Shown: positions 24,039-32,980, numbered from the stretch's first letter. The stretch: DNA of 64,000 nt from Nakamurella flavida (GCF_030811475.1 NZ_JAUSQV010000001.1:930001-994000); one strand, 5' to 3'. The notes: generated by a model not told the origin, from the sequence alone. Made by a program: numbers and translations.

Positions 24039-25286
24039 ATGAGCACCTCGCGGCGTGACTCCACGACCCATCTCATCGGGCTGCTGCTCGGCACCGAGAA
24101 CGACTGGCCGCGGGCCTTCGAGACCCTGGTCCGCAGGGTCGGGGCGATCCCGCACGCCGGCCGGGAGCACCACATCGACACCGAGCGCATCACCATCGAG
24201 CCGTTCGACCTGCGGTCGCCGGTGCGGTACGACGTGGTGATCGACCGCTTGGCCTGGTGGTACTTCCATCCACGGGAATGGCTGAAGAAGGCCGCCCTGG
24301 TGAACGACACCTACCTGCTGAACAACCCGTTCACCTTCCAGGCGATGGAGAAGCACTCCGCGTACTGCGCGATGATCCGGCTGGGTTTCGACATCCCGGA
24401 CACGGTGCTGGTGCCGTTCAAGAACCCGGTGGATCACGAGAAGTGGGCGTACACCGCGGAGACCTACAACCTGCCCTTCGATCTGGACGAGGTGGCGGCA
24501 CGCGTCGGGTTCCCGATGTACATGAAGCCGTTCGACGGTGGTGCCTGGCGCGGGGTCTCGCGCATCGACGGGCCCGCCGAGTTGCATCGGGCGTACGACG
24601 AGTCGGGGCAGATGCTCATGCACCTGCAGGGGGCGGTGTCCGAGTTCGACTCGTTCGCCCGGTCGCTGACCATCGGCCCGGAGACCAAGATCATGCGGTT
24701 CCGCCCGGAGCTGCCCATGCACGACCGGTACGAGGTGGCCCACCATTTCCTGCCGCCCGAGGCGGGCATGGAGATCCTCACCCTGTCCCGCACCATCAAT
24801 GCGTTCTTCCGGTGGGAGTTCAATTCCTGCGAGGCCCTGGTCACCGGGACGCGGGTGCAGCCCATCGACTACGCCAACGCCTGCCCGGACGTCTCGATCA
24901 CCTCGCTGCACTACTACTTCCCGTGGGCGATCACCCAGCTGGTGTCCTGGTCGGTGTTCTGTGCGGTGTCCGGCCGGCGGCAGCGGGTGGACACCACCAC
25001 GCGGGACTGGTTCGACGTCGCCGACGACCCGGACCTGAGCTGGGCCGAGAAGCTCGGCCGGTACGCGGCGATGTCGGACGAGTACTTCCAGACCGCGGAG
25101 TACCAGGAGTTCTGCGCGACGTCGTTGGCGTCGCTAACGGAGATCGTCCGGGACTGGATCGCCTCGTCGGACTTCGACGCCCTGCTGGTCGAGACCGTCC
25201 GCGCCACTTACCCGCCGGCGGAGCACGAGCGCTTCCTGGCGCACTTCCGCGGCCTGCTCGGCATGTGGGTGGACGACCAGCACTGA
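24039..25286 (+). CDS. ATP-grasp-like protein of unknown function
   Basis: About 415 residues, soluble. It has the layout of an uncharacterised ATP-grasp family: GLLLGTENDWPRAF at the start, YDVVIDRLAWWYFHPREWLKK, NNPFTFQAMEKHSAY, then the ATP-grasp core GFPMYMKPFDGGAWRGVSRI near 160-180, HLQGAVSEFDSFARSLTIG, and VQPIDYANACPDVSI in the metal region. Family members ligate or phosphorylate small carboxylates, but this subfamily's reaction is unknown to me. The ATG at 24039 lacks a clear ribosome site, and an ATG at 24003 would add 12 residues. It is divergent from the flavin/heme operon. Confidence 0.75.
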   Translation: MSTSRRDSTTHLIGLLLGTENDWPRAFETLVRRVGAIPHAGREHHIDTERITIEPFDLRSPVRYDVVIDRLAWWYFHPREWLKKAALVNDTYLLNNPFTFQAMEKHSAYCAMIRLGFDIPDTVLVPFKNPVDHEKWAYTAETYNLPFDLDEVAARVGFPMYMKPFDGGAWRGVSRIDGPAELHRAYDESGQMLMHLQGAVSEFDSFARSLTIGPETKIMRFRPELPMHDRYEVAHHFLPPEAGMEILTLSRTINAFFRWEFNSCEALVTGTRVQPIDYANACPDVSITSLHYYFPWAITQLVSWSVFCAVSGRRQRVDTTTRDWFDVADDPDLSWAEKLGRYAAMSDEYFQTAEYQEFCATSLASLTEIVRDWIASSDFDALLVETVRATYPPAEHERFLAHFRGLLGMWVDDQH

Positions 25287-25308
25287 GCCCGCCCCCACCG
25301 GCGCCAGG

Positions 25309-27006
25309 TCAGGAGCAGGTCGTCCCGTCGGCCGGCAGGGTCAGATCGGTCAGGTACTGCGTGGCCGCGTCGTCCACGCAGGTGATGCCCGCGCTGAGGT
25401 AGGCGGTGTGCCGCGTCCCCTCCACGGTGAGCAGCCGCCCACCGAGCTGCTCGGCCAGGTCGACGCCGGCCTGGTACGGCGTGGCCGGGTCGCCGGTCGT
25501 CGAGATGACCAGCACCGGCGCCAGCCCGGGGACCTCGGGCACGTGCGGGACGAGGGTCGGGTCCGCCGGCCAGAAGTCGCACGGCCCCCGGGTGACCAGC
25601 GGCGGCTCCCCGGAGTCGGCGAACGGCGCGGCGGCGTTCGACTCGGCGATCAGGGCCAGCTGCTCCTGCGGGTCGTCCTCCCGGGGGTTGTCCATGCAGC
25701 CGATCGCGGTGAACGCGTCCTGCAGCGAGGAGTACCCGCCCTGGGCGTCGCGCTGCAGGTACGCGTCGGCCAGCGCCATCAGCTGGTCGCCCTTGCCCTG
25801 GGACAGGCTGAGCAGCGCCTCGGAGAGCGGCGTCCAGAACGTCTCGGAGTACATCGCCTGGATGGTGCCGGTGAGGGCGTCGGAGTACGTCAGCACGCGC
25901 CCGTCGGCGAGCGGCAGCGGAGTGTCGAGCAGGGGCCTGGTCAGGGACTGGAACACCGCAGACGCCTGGGCCGGGTCGGTGCCCAGCACGCATCCCGGCT
26001 GCTGTGCGCAGGAGGCGGCGAAGGAGTCGAACGCGGACTGGAAACCCTTCGCCTGGTCCAGGTTGGACTCCGCCGGATCCTGCACCGGGTCGACCGCGCC
26101 GTCGAGCACCATGGCCCGGACGTTCCCGCCGAACTGCTCGGCGTAGATGGTGCCGAGCAGCGTGCCGTAGGAGAAGCCGACGTAGGTGAGCTTGTTGTCG
26201 CCCAGCGCGGCGCGCAGCACGTCCATGTCGCGGACCACGTCCCGGGTGCCCAGCGTGCCCAGGAAGGTCGCTCCGTCGATGCCCTGCGCCTCCCCCGTCC
26301 GCGCCGTGCACGCCTGGGCGAAGGCCTCGGCGCGGGCGTCCGCGGCCTGCACGTCGGCATCGGTGGCCAGCCGGACGGAGGCGGCCCGGTCGGCGTCCCG
26401 CTCGGCCCCGGTCTGACAGGTGACCACCGGGAGCGAGGCCCCGACGCCGCGCGGGTCGAACCCGACGAGGTCGAACCGACGGTTGAGATCGCCACCGACG
26501 CCGAACGCGCCGAACTGGGCCACGATGTCCACCCCGGAGCCGCCCGGTCCACCGGGGTTGAACACCGCGGACCCGATGCGGGTGGACTGATCGGTGGCCG
26601 GCTTGCGAATGACCGCGAGCAGCACGTCCGGATCGCCGGAGGACGCGGGCGGCTCGTAGGTCAGCGGCACCCGGAGCTGCGCGCACTCCAGGACCCGACT
26701 CGCGTAGTACTGACGCTGTTCGGCCGTCTGCGCGAAGTCGGTGCACGAGCCCCAGTCGAGTGTCTGCCCGTAGTAGCTCTCCAGACCGGCCGGGACGGGC
26801 GCGGGTGGGCCCGGGTCCTCGGTGGTGGACGGGGCGGTGATCCCGCCGCCGGTCGCCGCGCCCGTGTCGGCGGCCCGCTGGGCATTGCCCGCGACCGTCG
26901 TGGAGCACCCGGTCAGCGTGAGGGCCACCAGCACGCCGAGGGCGACCGGACGGCGGCGGATGCGGTGGACGGTCGGGGCACGACGCCCGGTGCGGCGGAA
27001 GATCAC
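25309..27006 (-). CDS. Secreted alpha/beta hydrolase lipoprotein, TAP/CaeA-like
   Basis: 565 residues. It has a lipoprotein signal with LTLTGC (Cys34), then a Ser/Thr/Pro linker and a tripeptidyl-aminopeptidase-type alpha/beta hydrolase. FNPGGPGGSGVD is the oxyanion loop, VGFSYGTLLG the nucleophile elbow, GDPATPY carries the acid and GTRHTAYL the histidine. The paired cysteines along the domain fit an exported enzyme. It resembles mycobacterial CaeA/Hip1 (Rv2224c) and Rv2223c, which lie next to glnA2 there; here about 8 kb of other genes separate them from glnA2. It probably trims peptides or esters at the cell surface. Confidence 0.88.
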   Translation of the reverse strand: MIFRRTGRRAPTVHRIRRRPVALGVLVALTLTGCSTTVAGNAQRAADTGAATGGGITAPSTTEDPGPPAPVPAGLESYYGQTLDWGSCTDFAQTAEQRQYYASRVLECAQLRVPLTYEPPASSGDPDVLLAVIRKPATDQSTRIGSAVFNPGGPGGSGVDIVAQFGAFGVGGDLNRRFDLVGFDPRGVGASLPVVTCQTGAERDADRAASVRLATDADVQAADARAEAFAQACTARTGEAQGIDGATFLGTLGTRDVVRDMDVLRAALGDNKLTYVGFSYGTLLGTIYAEQFGGNVRAMVLDGAVDPVQDPAESNLDQAKGFQSAFDSFAASCAQQPGCVLGTDPAQASAVFQSLTRPLLDTPLPLADGRVLTYSDALTGTIQAMYSETFWTPLSEALLSLSQGKGDQLMALADAYLQRDAQGGYSSLQDAFTAIGCMDNPREDDPQEQLALIAESNAAAPFADSGEPPLVTRGPCDFWPADPTLVPHVPEVPGLAPVLVISTTGDPATPYQAGVDLAEQLGGRLLTVEGTRHTAYLSAGITCVDDAATQYLTDLTLPADGTTCS

Positions 27007-27075
27007 CGCCCGATTGTGCCTGCCCGACTCGTGGTCGGGGTGAGTTGTCCCCGGCCGCCGAGCCCGCCCTGCGGT

Positions 27076-28017
27076 TCAGGCGACGGTGACCAGGGCCCGA
27101 TCCCGGGCGCGGTTCTCGTGCCAGGACAACGCCGTCACGGACGCGACCACCAGGACGGCACCGACCCACTGCACCGGCTCCAGGGGTCGGGACAGCACGA
27201 ACACCCCGATCAGGGCGGCGGTCAGCGGGTAGGCCAGCTCGGCCAGGGTCGCGCGCGAGGCCGGGGTCCGCCGCAGGCCGACGTAGTAGAGGGCCATCGC
27301 GCCGAGCCCGGGGACGAGCGCGATACCGAGAACGGCCAGCGAGCTCGGGACGTCCGGTACCCACAGCGGGGAGCCGGTGGCCAGCACGACCACGAACATC
27401 GCGGGCAGCCCGAACGAGAAGCGCAGCGTGGTCAGTTCCAGCGGCTCGAGCCGGGTGGCGACCAACCGCCCCAGGACGGTCCCCCCGGCCCAGAGCACGG
27501 CCGCGCCGAGGGCGAGCAGCACCGCGACGAGATGATCGACCGCGACGTGGAACGGATCCGGGAAGGCCAGCAGCCACACCCCGGCCAGAGCGGGCAGCGC
27601 GAACCACCAGAACCGCCGGGACAACCGCTCACCGAGCAGCCAGGCGGCCCCCACCAGGGCCACCACCGGCTGCAGCTTCTGCACCACGGCAGGGGTGATG
27701 GGGTCGCCGACCGTGAACGACAGCGTGAAGAGCGTGGTGGCGATCGCCGAGGCTCCCACCCCGATGCCGACGACCGCCCAACGACCCCCGGCGTCCAGAC
27801 GCCGGAAGGCGCGCAGCGACCGCGGCAGCAGGGGGGCGAGCACCAGGGTGAGCACGAGGTGCTCGGCGAAGACGATGGTCGGGGCGGCGACCGTCTCGGC
27901 CAGCGGCAACCGCAGCAGCGCGTCGGTCCCCCACAGCGCCGCGGCCACCGCGATCAACCAGGTCAGGTCACGCGGCGCCCGGGTGGGCCCGCTCGTGCTC
28001 GAGCGCAGGACGCCCAT
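27076..28017 (-). CDS. EamA/DMT-superfamily transporter
   Basis: 313 residues with ten predicted membrane segments in two repeats of five. TPAVVQKLQPVVALVGAAWLLGERLSRR in the first half and ASRATLAELAYPLTAALIGVFVLSRPLE in the second are the typical EamA repeat ends. The substrate is unknown; such carriers usually export amino acids or other metabolites. The ATG at 28017 was chosen; an earlier in-frame codon would add 14 basic residues. It lies alone downstream of a 65-residue protein gene on the same strand. Confidence 0.85.
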   Translation of the reverse strand: MGVLRSSTSGPTRAPRDLTWLIAVAAALWGTDALLRLPLAETVAAPTIVFAEHLVLTLVLAPLLPRSLRAFRRLDAGGRWAVVGIGVGASAIATTLFTLSFTVGDPITPAVVQKLQPVVALVGAAWLLGERLSRRFWWFALPALAGVWLLAFPDPFHVAVDHLVAVLLALGAAVLWAGGTVLGRLVATRLEPLELTTLRFSFGLPAMFVVVLATGSPLWVPDVPSSLAVLGIALVPGLGAMALYYVGLRRTPASRATLAELAYPLTAALIGVFVLSRPLEPVQWVGAVLVVASVTALSWHENRARDRALVTVA

Positions 28018-28106
28018 CCGTGCCTCCCGGGTGGGCCGGCCCGCGGGGGTCGGACGCACCGATCGTGTTCACGCCCGTGGCGGGCGTTCCACGGCGGTCA
28101 GCGTCG

Positions 28107-28304
28107 TCAGCCGTCCCGCCATTCCCGATCCTGCGAATCGAGCCGCTGCTCCCGGTCGTGCACGCTCTGCAACGCGTTCGCGGCCGCCTCGGGGGTCGGG
28201 TAGGGGCCGAGCAGGTCCTTGGCCTTGCTCTGCCCCTCCTTCTCCACCTGCTTGGTCACGATGTTGAAGTACCAGCCGTTGCTCTGTCCGATCTCGTCTC
28301 CCAT
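28107..28304 (-). CDS. Small SPOR-like conserved protein
   Basis: 65 residues. It reads GWYFNIVTKQVEKEGQSKAKD, then LLGPYPTPEAAANALQSVHDRE and a charged end with DREWRDG. This is the pattern of a short actinobacterial family often labelled SPOR-domain-containing, where GPYPTxEEA marks the domain edge. It is too short to be a complete peptidoglycan-binding SPOR domain. No signal peptide. It lies 88 bases after the RNB nuclease gene on the same strand. Confidence 0.7.
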   Translation of the reverse strand: MGDEIGQSNGWYFNIVTKQVEKEGQSKAKDLLGPYPTPEAAANALQSVHDREQRLDSQDREWRDG

Positions 28305-28392
28305 GGGTGAGCATGCTGCCACCGCAGCCGGACGAGCGCGTGAGGTGGGTCCCGCCGGGCGCGACTCCCCGCCTGGCCGGGGGCCGACCGGC

Positions 28393-29829
28393 TCAGACGG
28401 GTTCGACGACGAACCGGTGGGTCGCCGGGTCGGCGGAGACCAGGCGGACGTCGACCACGGTCCCCTCGGTGAGCCCGCGCGGGGAGCAGTTGGCCCGCAC
28501 CGGCGGGTCGTGCAGGACGACCACGGCGCGGTCCCGCTCGGCGTCGATCTGCAGCACGGTGGCCGGGAAGACCTCACCCTCCCGCCCGCCCAGCAACGCG
28601 GTGGACACCGCCCCCTGCACCGCCTTCGCCAGCGCCGACGAGCGTCGATCGGCGGCGGACATGGCGGCGGGCAGATCGGGCAGCGCCCGGCGCACCCAGT
28701 CGGGTACGGGTGTCCCGGCGGTCAGCGCCAGGCACACCTCCGAGCCGTACCGGTCGACCAACCGGCGCAGCGGGGCGGTCACGTGGGCGTAGGCGGCACC
28801 GACCCCGCCGTGCCCGGTGTGCTCGGGGACGACGCCGTCGAACGGGGTGTAGCCGGCCCCGCGCAGCAGCCGCACGGCGTCCTCCAGGAAGGCGGCGTCC
28901 ATCGGGCGGGTGCCGTCCATCCGGGCGATCACCGAGTCCGCGGACTCCTCCGCGGGCCACCGGATACCCAGCGCCGCCGTGGCCCGGCGCAGGGTCTGCA
29001 CCTGTTCCGGCCCGGGCACCGGCAGGGTGCGCAGGATGCCGATCAGTCCGCGCAGCATGATCACCGCGGCGCACGTCCCGGTGAGCAGGCTGATCTCGGC
29101 GTTGGCCTGTTCGACGGGCAGCACGGCGCGGCGGACCAGGGTCCAGTGGCCGTCCCCGCCGCGTTCGACCTCGATGTCCGGCAGGTCCAGGGTGATGGCG
29201 TGCCGGGCCCGGCCGATGGCCGTCCGCAGCGCGCCGATCTCGGGCAGCAGCTCGATCCCCGGGTGGGCCCGTCCGGCGTCGAGATCGGCCTGCACGCCCG
29301 CGTAGTCCAGTCGGGCCACCGACCGCACCGCGGCCCGGTGCACGTCGACGGCCACCGGCTCGCCGGCCGCGTCCAGGTCGATGGTCCACAGCACCGCGGC
29401 CCGGACGACCCCGGGCAGCAGACTGGCCGCTCCTTCCGACAACTCCGTCGGGTGCAGCGGCACCGACCGGTCGGGGCTGTACTGGGTGGCGCCGCGCCGC
29501 CAGGTCTCGATGTCCAGCACCCCGCCGGGCTCCACGAAGGACGCGACATCGGCGATGGCATAGCGGACCCGGTAGCCGCCGTCCCGGCGGGACAGGTGGA
29601 CCGCCTGGTCCAGGTCGCGCGACCCGGGTGGGTCGACGGTGACGAAGGGGACGGCGGTCTCGTCGGGCAGGGTCGCGAGCACCGCGGGCAGCCGCTCGGC
29701 CGCCGTCCGGGCCTCCTCGACCGCTCCCCCGGGGTAGTCCTCCTCGATGCCGAGATCGGCACGGACGGCGGCGAAGTCCAGGTCGGCGACGGGGCCGACC
29801 GATGGCGCACTGACCCGGGGGACGACCAC
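28393..29829 (-). CDS. RNB-domain ribonuclease (RNase II/R-like, short form)
   Basis: 478 residues, essentially a bare RNB catalytic domain with a short C-terminal OB-like part (about 410-478, FPATVLQIDAERDRAVVVLHD). The RNB metal motif reads TVDPPGSRDLDQAVHL; the fourth acidic position of RNase II (Asp210 in E. coli) is glutamine here. Other RNB marks are YAIADVASFVEPG and YAHVTAPLRRLVDRYG. The GTG at 29829 has a very good GAGGAGG site 6 bases upstream. No N-terminal cold-shock domains are present, unlike E. coli RNase R. It probably degrades structured RNA 3' to 5'. Confidence 0.88.
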   Translation of the reverse strand: MVVPRVSAPSVGPVADLDFAAVRADLGIEEDYPGGAVEEARTAAERLPAVLATLPDETAVPFVTVDPPGSRDLDQAVHLSRRDGGYRVRYAIADVASFVEPGGVLDIETWRRGATQYSPDRSVPLHPTELSEGAASLLPGVVRAAVLWTIDLDAAGEPVAVDVHRAAVRSVARLDYAGVQADLDAGRAHPGIELLPEIGALRTAIGRARHAITLDLPDIEVERGGDGHWTLVRRAVLPVEQANAEISLLTGTCAAVIMLRGLIGILRTLPVPGPEQVQTLRRATAALGIRWPAEESADSVIARMDGTRPMDAAFLEDAVRLLRGAGYTPFDGVVPEHTGHGGVGAAYAHVTAPLRRLVDRYGSEVCLALTAGTPVPDWVRRALPDLPAAMSAADRRSSALAKAVQGAVSTALLGGREGEVFPATVLQIDAERDRAVVVLHDPPVRANCSPRGLTEGTVVDVRLVSADPATHRFVVEPV

Positions 29830-29853
29830 CGGTGACCTCCTCGACGAGCCGGT

Positions 29854-29877
29854 GCCCGCCCCGGAGCCGGGGCGGGC
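29854..29877. repeat. Perfect 24-bp palindrome in the RNB nuclease leader
   Basis: GCCCGCCCCGG (29854-29864) and CCGGGGCGGGC (29867-29877) are perfect arms around AG. It lies 25 bases upstream of the RNB nuclease start, so it would form a strong hairpin in that mRNA leader close to the ribosome site. Confidence 0.5.
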
Positions 29878-29934
29878 GGTCGGGCCCAGCCTGCCACCGG
29901 TGGGTGAACCCCCGACGAACCGCCCCCCGTGCGC

Positions 29935-29950
29935 TCGAACATGTGTTCGA
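29935..29950. promoter_or_regulatory. Perfect LexA (SOS) box
   Basis: TCGAACATGTGTTCGA is a perfect 16-bp palindrome with the form TCGAAC-N4-GTTCGA, the SOS box of actinobacteria. It lies between the RNB nuclease gene and a small forward gene whose likely start is 9 bases beyond the box, so LexA bound here would block that gene's promoter or early elongation. The RNB start is 105 bases away on the other side and could also respond. Confidence 0.8.
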
Positions 29951-29958
29951 ATAAGGGG

Positions 29959-30279
29959 GTGCGCCTGATCCTGTTCGTCCTCGGCCGACTGCTCGGTCTG
30001 CAGTCCCGTGCCGTTCCGTCCCGGCGGTCGGCCGGAGTACGGCGGGCGGGCGAGCAACCCCACCACCGACGCCGCGAGGACGGTGCCCTCGTGGAGCGGG
30101 CGCCGACCCTGTGCCCGGTCGGGCATCCGCTCGGGCCGACCCGCCTGCTCGTCGGCAACCACCCGTGCCTGTGCGCGGGTCAGTCGCACCGCACCTGGCG
30201 GTGCCGGGAGTGCGATGCCTGCTGGGTGTGGCCGCCCTGCCGGGAACGACCCGACTGGCCCCCCTGGTCGGGGGGCTGA
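29959..30279 (+). CDS. Cysteine-rich small protein, probably SOS-induced
   Basis: 106 residues from the GTG at 29959, just after the LexA box; upstream ATG codons lie inside or before the box and are poor choices. The N-terminal half is basic. The C-terminal half holds eight cysteines: LCPVGHPLGPTRLLVG, NHPCLCAGQSHRTWRCREC, then DACWVWPPC. The CxxGH and CxC...CxxC...C spacing suggests one or two structural zinc sites. I know similar CxxGHPLGPxRLLVG tails from actinobacterial hypothetical proteins but no function. A role in the DNA-damage response is inferred only from the box. Confidence 0.6.
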   Translation: MRLILFVLGRLLGLQSRAVPSRRSAGVRRAGEQPHHRRREDGALVERAPTLCPVGHPLGPTRLLVGNHPCLCAGQSHRTWRCRECDACWVWPPCRERPDWPPWSGG

Positions 30280-30298
30280 GCGGCGCGGGTCGGACGGA

Positions 30299-30679
30299 TC
30301 AGCGCTGCTGCTGACCCTGGCCGTACCCGAGTTCGGTGGCGGTCTGCCGGGCGCCGTCGTCCATCGGCACGGCGACGACGGCGGTGCCGTAGGCGCACAG
30401 CTCGGTCCAGGTGTCGCCCATCTCCGAGGTGTCGAACCGCATGCCGATGATCGCGTTCCCGCCGCGGGCGCGACACGCCTCGAACATCCGGTTCATCACC
30501 TCGTTGCGGCTCTCCGCCAGCTGCTTGGTCATGCCCTGCAGCTCGCCGCCGAACATCGACTTGAAGCCGGCGCCCATCTGCGAGAAGGCGTTGCGCGATC
30601 GGACGGTCAGCCCGAAGACCTCCCCGCAGGTGCGCTGGATCTGCCAACCGGGGATGTCGTTGGTGGTGACGGCGAGCAT
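30299..30679 (-). CDS. YbjQ/UPF0145 family protein
   Basis: 126 residues, the usual size. VTTNDIPGWQIQRTCGEVFGLTVRSRN, then AESRNEVMNRMFEACRARGGNAIIGMRFDTSEMG and LCAYGTAVVAV are the family hallmarks; these proteins form pentamers and are sometimes called putative heavy-metal-binding. The ATG at 30679 has AGAGGAA upstream. It converges with the cysteine-rich gene, leaving 19 bases between stops. The biochemical role is unknown. Confidence 0.88.
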   Translation of the reverse strand: MLAVTTNDIPGWQIQRTCGEVFGLTVRSRNAFSQMGAGFKSMFGGELQGMTKQLAESRNEVMNRMFEACRARGGNAIIGMRFDTSEMGDTWTELCAYGTAVVAVPMDDGARQTATELGYGQGQQQR

Positions 30680-30829
30680 GGGTGTGGTTCCTCTCGTCTG
30701 CGATGGCGTTCCGCGGGTGCGCACGCTGGTCGGGTTCCGGCGCCGCCCCGGTCCCGGGGGGACGCGAGCAGTGTGGGCGCAGGCACCGTGATCAGCATGT
30801 CGGCCGACCCGTGGGGTCGGCGTTGGCCG

Positions 30830-31675
30830 TCAGCCGCCGGTCAGCGCGCGCAGGTCCGCCGCCAGCAGACCCGCCAGGTACGCGTGGCCGTCGTCGTTCG
30901 GATGCCCGGTGATGTCGACGTAGTCGTCGATGTTGTCCGGGGTGATCCAGTCCTCCTGGATCGGGTCGATGATCGGCAGGCCCCGCGCGGCCGCGATCGT
31001 ACCGAGCAGCGCGTTGACGTCCAGCACGGCCGGGTCGATCGGCATCTCCTCGGGGGCGCCGGCCAGCATGAGCAGCTGGGCGTTCGGCCACCGGGCCTGC
31101 AGGCTGTCGAAGAGGGTGTCGGCGGCGTCGGGCAGACCCGCGTACTCCACCGACGCGTCGTTGGTGCTGCCCTGCACGATGATCAGGTCGGGATCGCCGA
31201 CGGACAGATCCCCCAGCTCGTCGAACTGGTCCTGGTAGTCCCCCGCGTCGTCCCCGGGGTTCAGGTACCCGATACCGCCGACGGCGTCGATGACGGTCCG
31301 CGTCCAGCCCAACTCGTCGAACGCCTCCTGGATGTACCCACCGCGACCGTCGTCGGAACCCCAGCCGGCCGCCCACGAATCGCCCAGCACCAGAACGGCC
31401 GGGTCGGACGGCAGGACCAGCCCCGCAGGAGCCACCACGGGGACGGCGGCCGTCGGATCGTCGGCGGACACCTCGGCCGCCGCGGAGGACATCTCCGCGG
31501 CGGAGGACAGTCGCGAGGCCAGCACGGCAGCCGCCGCCTCGGAACGGATCCGGGCCTTCGGCGCGAGCACCACGTACCAGGTGTCGATCATCAGCACGGT
31601 GGTGACGGCCACGGCGACCGCCACCAGTGTGACCCGGAAGCGGAACGGCGACATGGCGTCAGTATGCCGACGCAT
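30830..31675 (-). CDS. Membrane-anchored SGNH/GDSL hydrolase
   Basis: 281 residues. One N-terminal membrane segment at about 12-32 anchors an external domain after an Ala/Ser-rich spacer. The SGNH blocks are visible: VLGDSWAAGWG with the nucleophile serine, GGIGYLNPG, QGSTNDASV, and the late Asp-x-x-His in NDDGHAYLAG. Likely an esterase or lipase acting at the cell envelope. ATG 31675 has AGGA eight bases upstream and is preferred; an ATG at 31654 is the alternative. Confidence 0.82.
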   Translation of the reverse strand: MRRHTDAMSPFRFRVTLVAVAVAVTTVLMIDTWYVVLAPKARIRSEAAAAVLASRLSSAAEMSSAAAEVSADDPTAAVPVVAPAGLVLPSDPAVLVLGDSWAAGWGSDDGRGGYIQEAFDELGWTRTVIDAVGGIGYLNPGDDAGDYQDQFDELGDLSVGDPDLIIVQGSTNDASVEYAGLPDAADTLFDSLQARWPNAQLLMLAGAPEEMPIDPAVLDVNALLGTIAAARGLPIIDPIQEDWITPDNIDDYVDITGHPNDDGHAYLAGLLAADLRALTGG

Positions 31676-31765
31676 GGTCTGGGTCCTGTGAGTGACGCAG
31701 GGCGCCGGGCGGCGACCGACCAGGTCCGCACCGGTCCCTCACGGTCGGTCTGACATCCTGCGCTG

Positions 31766-32980
31766 ATGCGTCAGATCATCCAGAGCCGCAAGCTGCAGAA
31801 CGTCCGGTACGACGTCCGGGGTCCGATCCTGGTCGAGGCGCAGCGACTCGAGGCCGAGGGCCACCGCATCCTCAAGCTGAACATCGGCAATCCCGCCCCG
31901 TTCGGCTTCGAGGCTCCCCCGTCGATCGTGGCCGACATGGTGCACAGCCTGCCCGAGGCACAGGGTTACTCCGACTCGCGCGGCATCTACTCCGCCCGCA
32001 CCGCGGTCGCGCAGTACTACCAGGCCCGCGGACTGCAGGACACCTCGATCGACGACGTCTACATCGGCAACGGCGTGTCCGAGTTGATCACGATGGTTCT
32101 GCAGGCGTTCCTGGACGACGGCAACGAGTTGCTCGTCCCGGCCCCGGACTACCCGTTGTGGACGGGTGCGGTGTCGCTGTCCGGCGGCACCCCCGTGCAC
32201 TACCGCTGCGACGAGACCTCCGGCTGGGAGCCCGATCTCGCCGACATCGAGGCGAAGATCACGCCCAACACCCAGGGCCTGGTCATCATCAACCCGAACA
32301 ACCCGACCGGCGCGGTCTACTCCGAGGCGACAGTGCGGGCGCTGGTGGACATCGCGCGGCGGCACGACCTCGTGGTGTTCAGCGACGAGATCTACGAGAA
32401 GATCCTGTTCGACGACGCCGTCCACCACCACACCGCCGCGTTCGCCGGCCGGGACGTGCTGTGCCTGACGTTCAGCGGGCTGTCCAAAGCCTACCGGGTG
32501 TGCGGTTACCGGGCGGGTTGGGTGATGGTCTCCGGGCCGAAACATCTGGCCGCGGACTTCCTGGAGGGCCTGACCCTGCTGGCGAACATGCGCATGTGCG
32601 CGAACGTGCCGGGCCAGCATGCGATCCAGACCGCCCTCGGCGGATACCAGTCGATCCAGGAGTACATCCGTCCGGGCGGCCGGTTCTACGAGCAGAGCAA
32701 GCTGGCGGCCCGTCTGCTCAACGAGATCCCCGGGGTCAGCTGCGTGGAGCCGCGCGGGGCGCTGTACTGCTTCCCCCGGCTGGACCCGGAGGTCTACCGC
32801 ATCGACGACGACGAGGCCTTCGTCATCGGGCTGCTGCGCGCGCAGAAGATCCTGGTCACCCACGGCACCGGGTTCAACTGGTTCGCCCCGGACCACTTCC
32901 GCCTGGTCACCCTGCCCGACGTCGACACCCTCACCGAGGCCATCGGCCGCATCGCCGACCATCTGGCCACTCTGCGCTGA
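31766..32980 (+). CDS. alaA: Pyridoxal-phosphate aminotransferase, AlaA/AspC type
   Basis: 404 residues, fold type I class I aminotransferase. The lysine that binds PLP is in TFSGLSKAYRVCGYRAGW near residue 240. INPNNPTGAVYS and FSDEIYEKILFDD carry the Asn and Asp/Tyr contacts. IGNPAPFGFEAP and YSDSRGIYSAR near the N-terminus are typical of the glutamate-pyruvate transaminase AlaA. It probably makes alanine from pyruvate. It is divergent from the SGNH hydrolase and followed 26 bases later by the cold-shock-like gene. Confidence 0.9.
   Translation: MRQIIQSRKLQNVRYDVRGPILVEAQRLEAEGHRILKLNIGNPAPFGFEAPPSIVADMVHSLPEAQGYSDSRGIYSARTAVAQYYQARGLQDTSIDDVYIGNGVSELITMVLQAFLDDGNELLVPAPDYPLWTGAVSLSGGTPVHYRCDETSGWEPDLADIEAKITPNTQGLVIINPNNPTGAVYSEATVRALVDIARRHDLVVFSDEIYEKILFDDAVHHHTAAFAGRDVLCLTFSGLSKAYRVCGYRAGWVMVSGPKHLAADFLEGLTLLANMRMCANVPGQHAIQTALGGYQSIQEYIRPGGRFYEQSKLAARLLNEIPGVSCVEPRGALYCFPRLDPEVYRIDDDEAFVIGLLRAQKILVTHGTGFNWFAPDHFRLVTLPDVDTLTEAIGRIADHLATLR

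Noticed and set aside
25408-28203. Long forward open frame (about 930 codons) opposite the TAP-type hydrolase and EamA genes
   Set aside because: No recognisable domain, low complexity, and the minus-strand genes have signal peptide and catalytic motifs.
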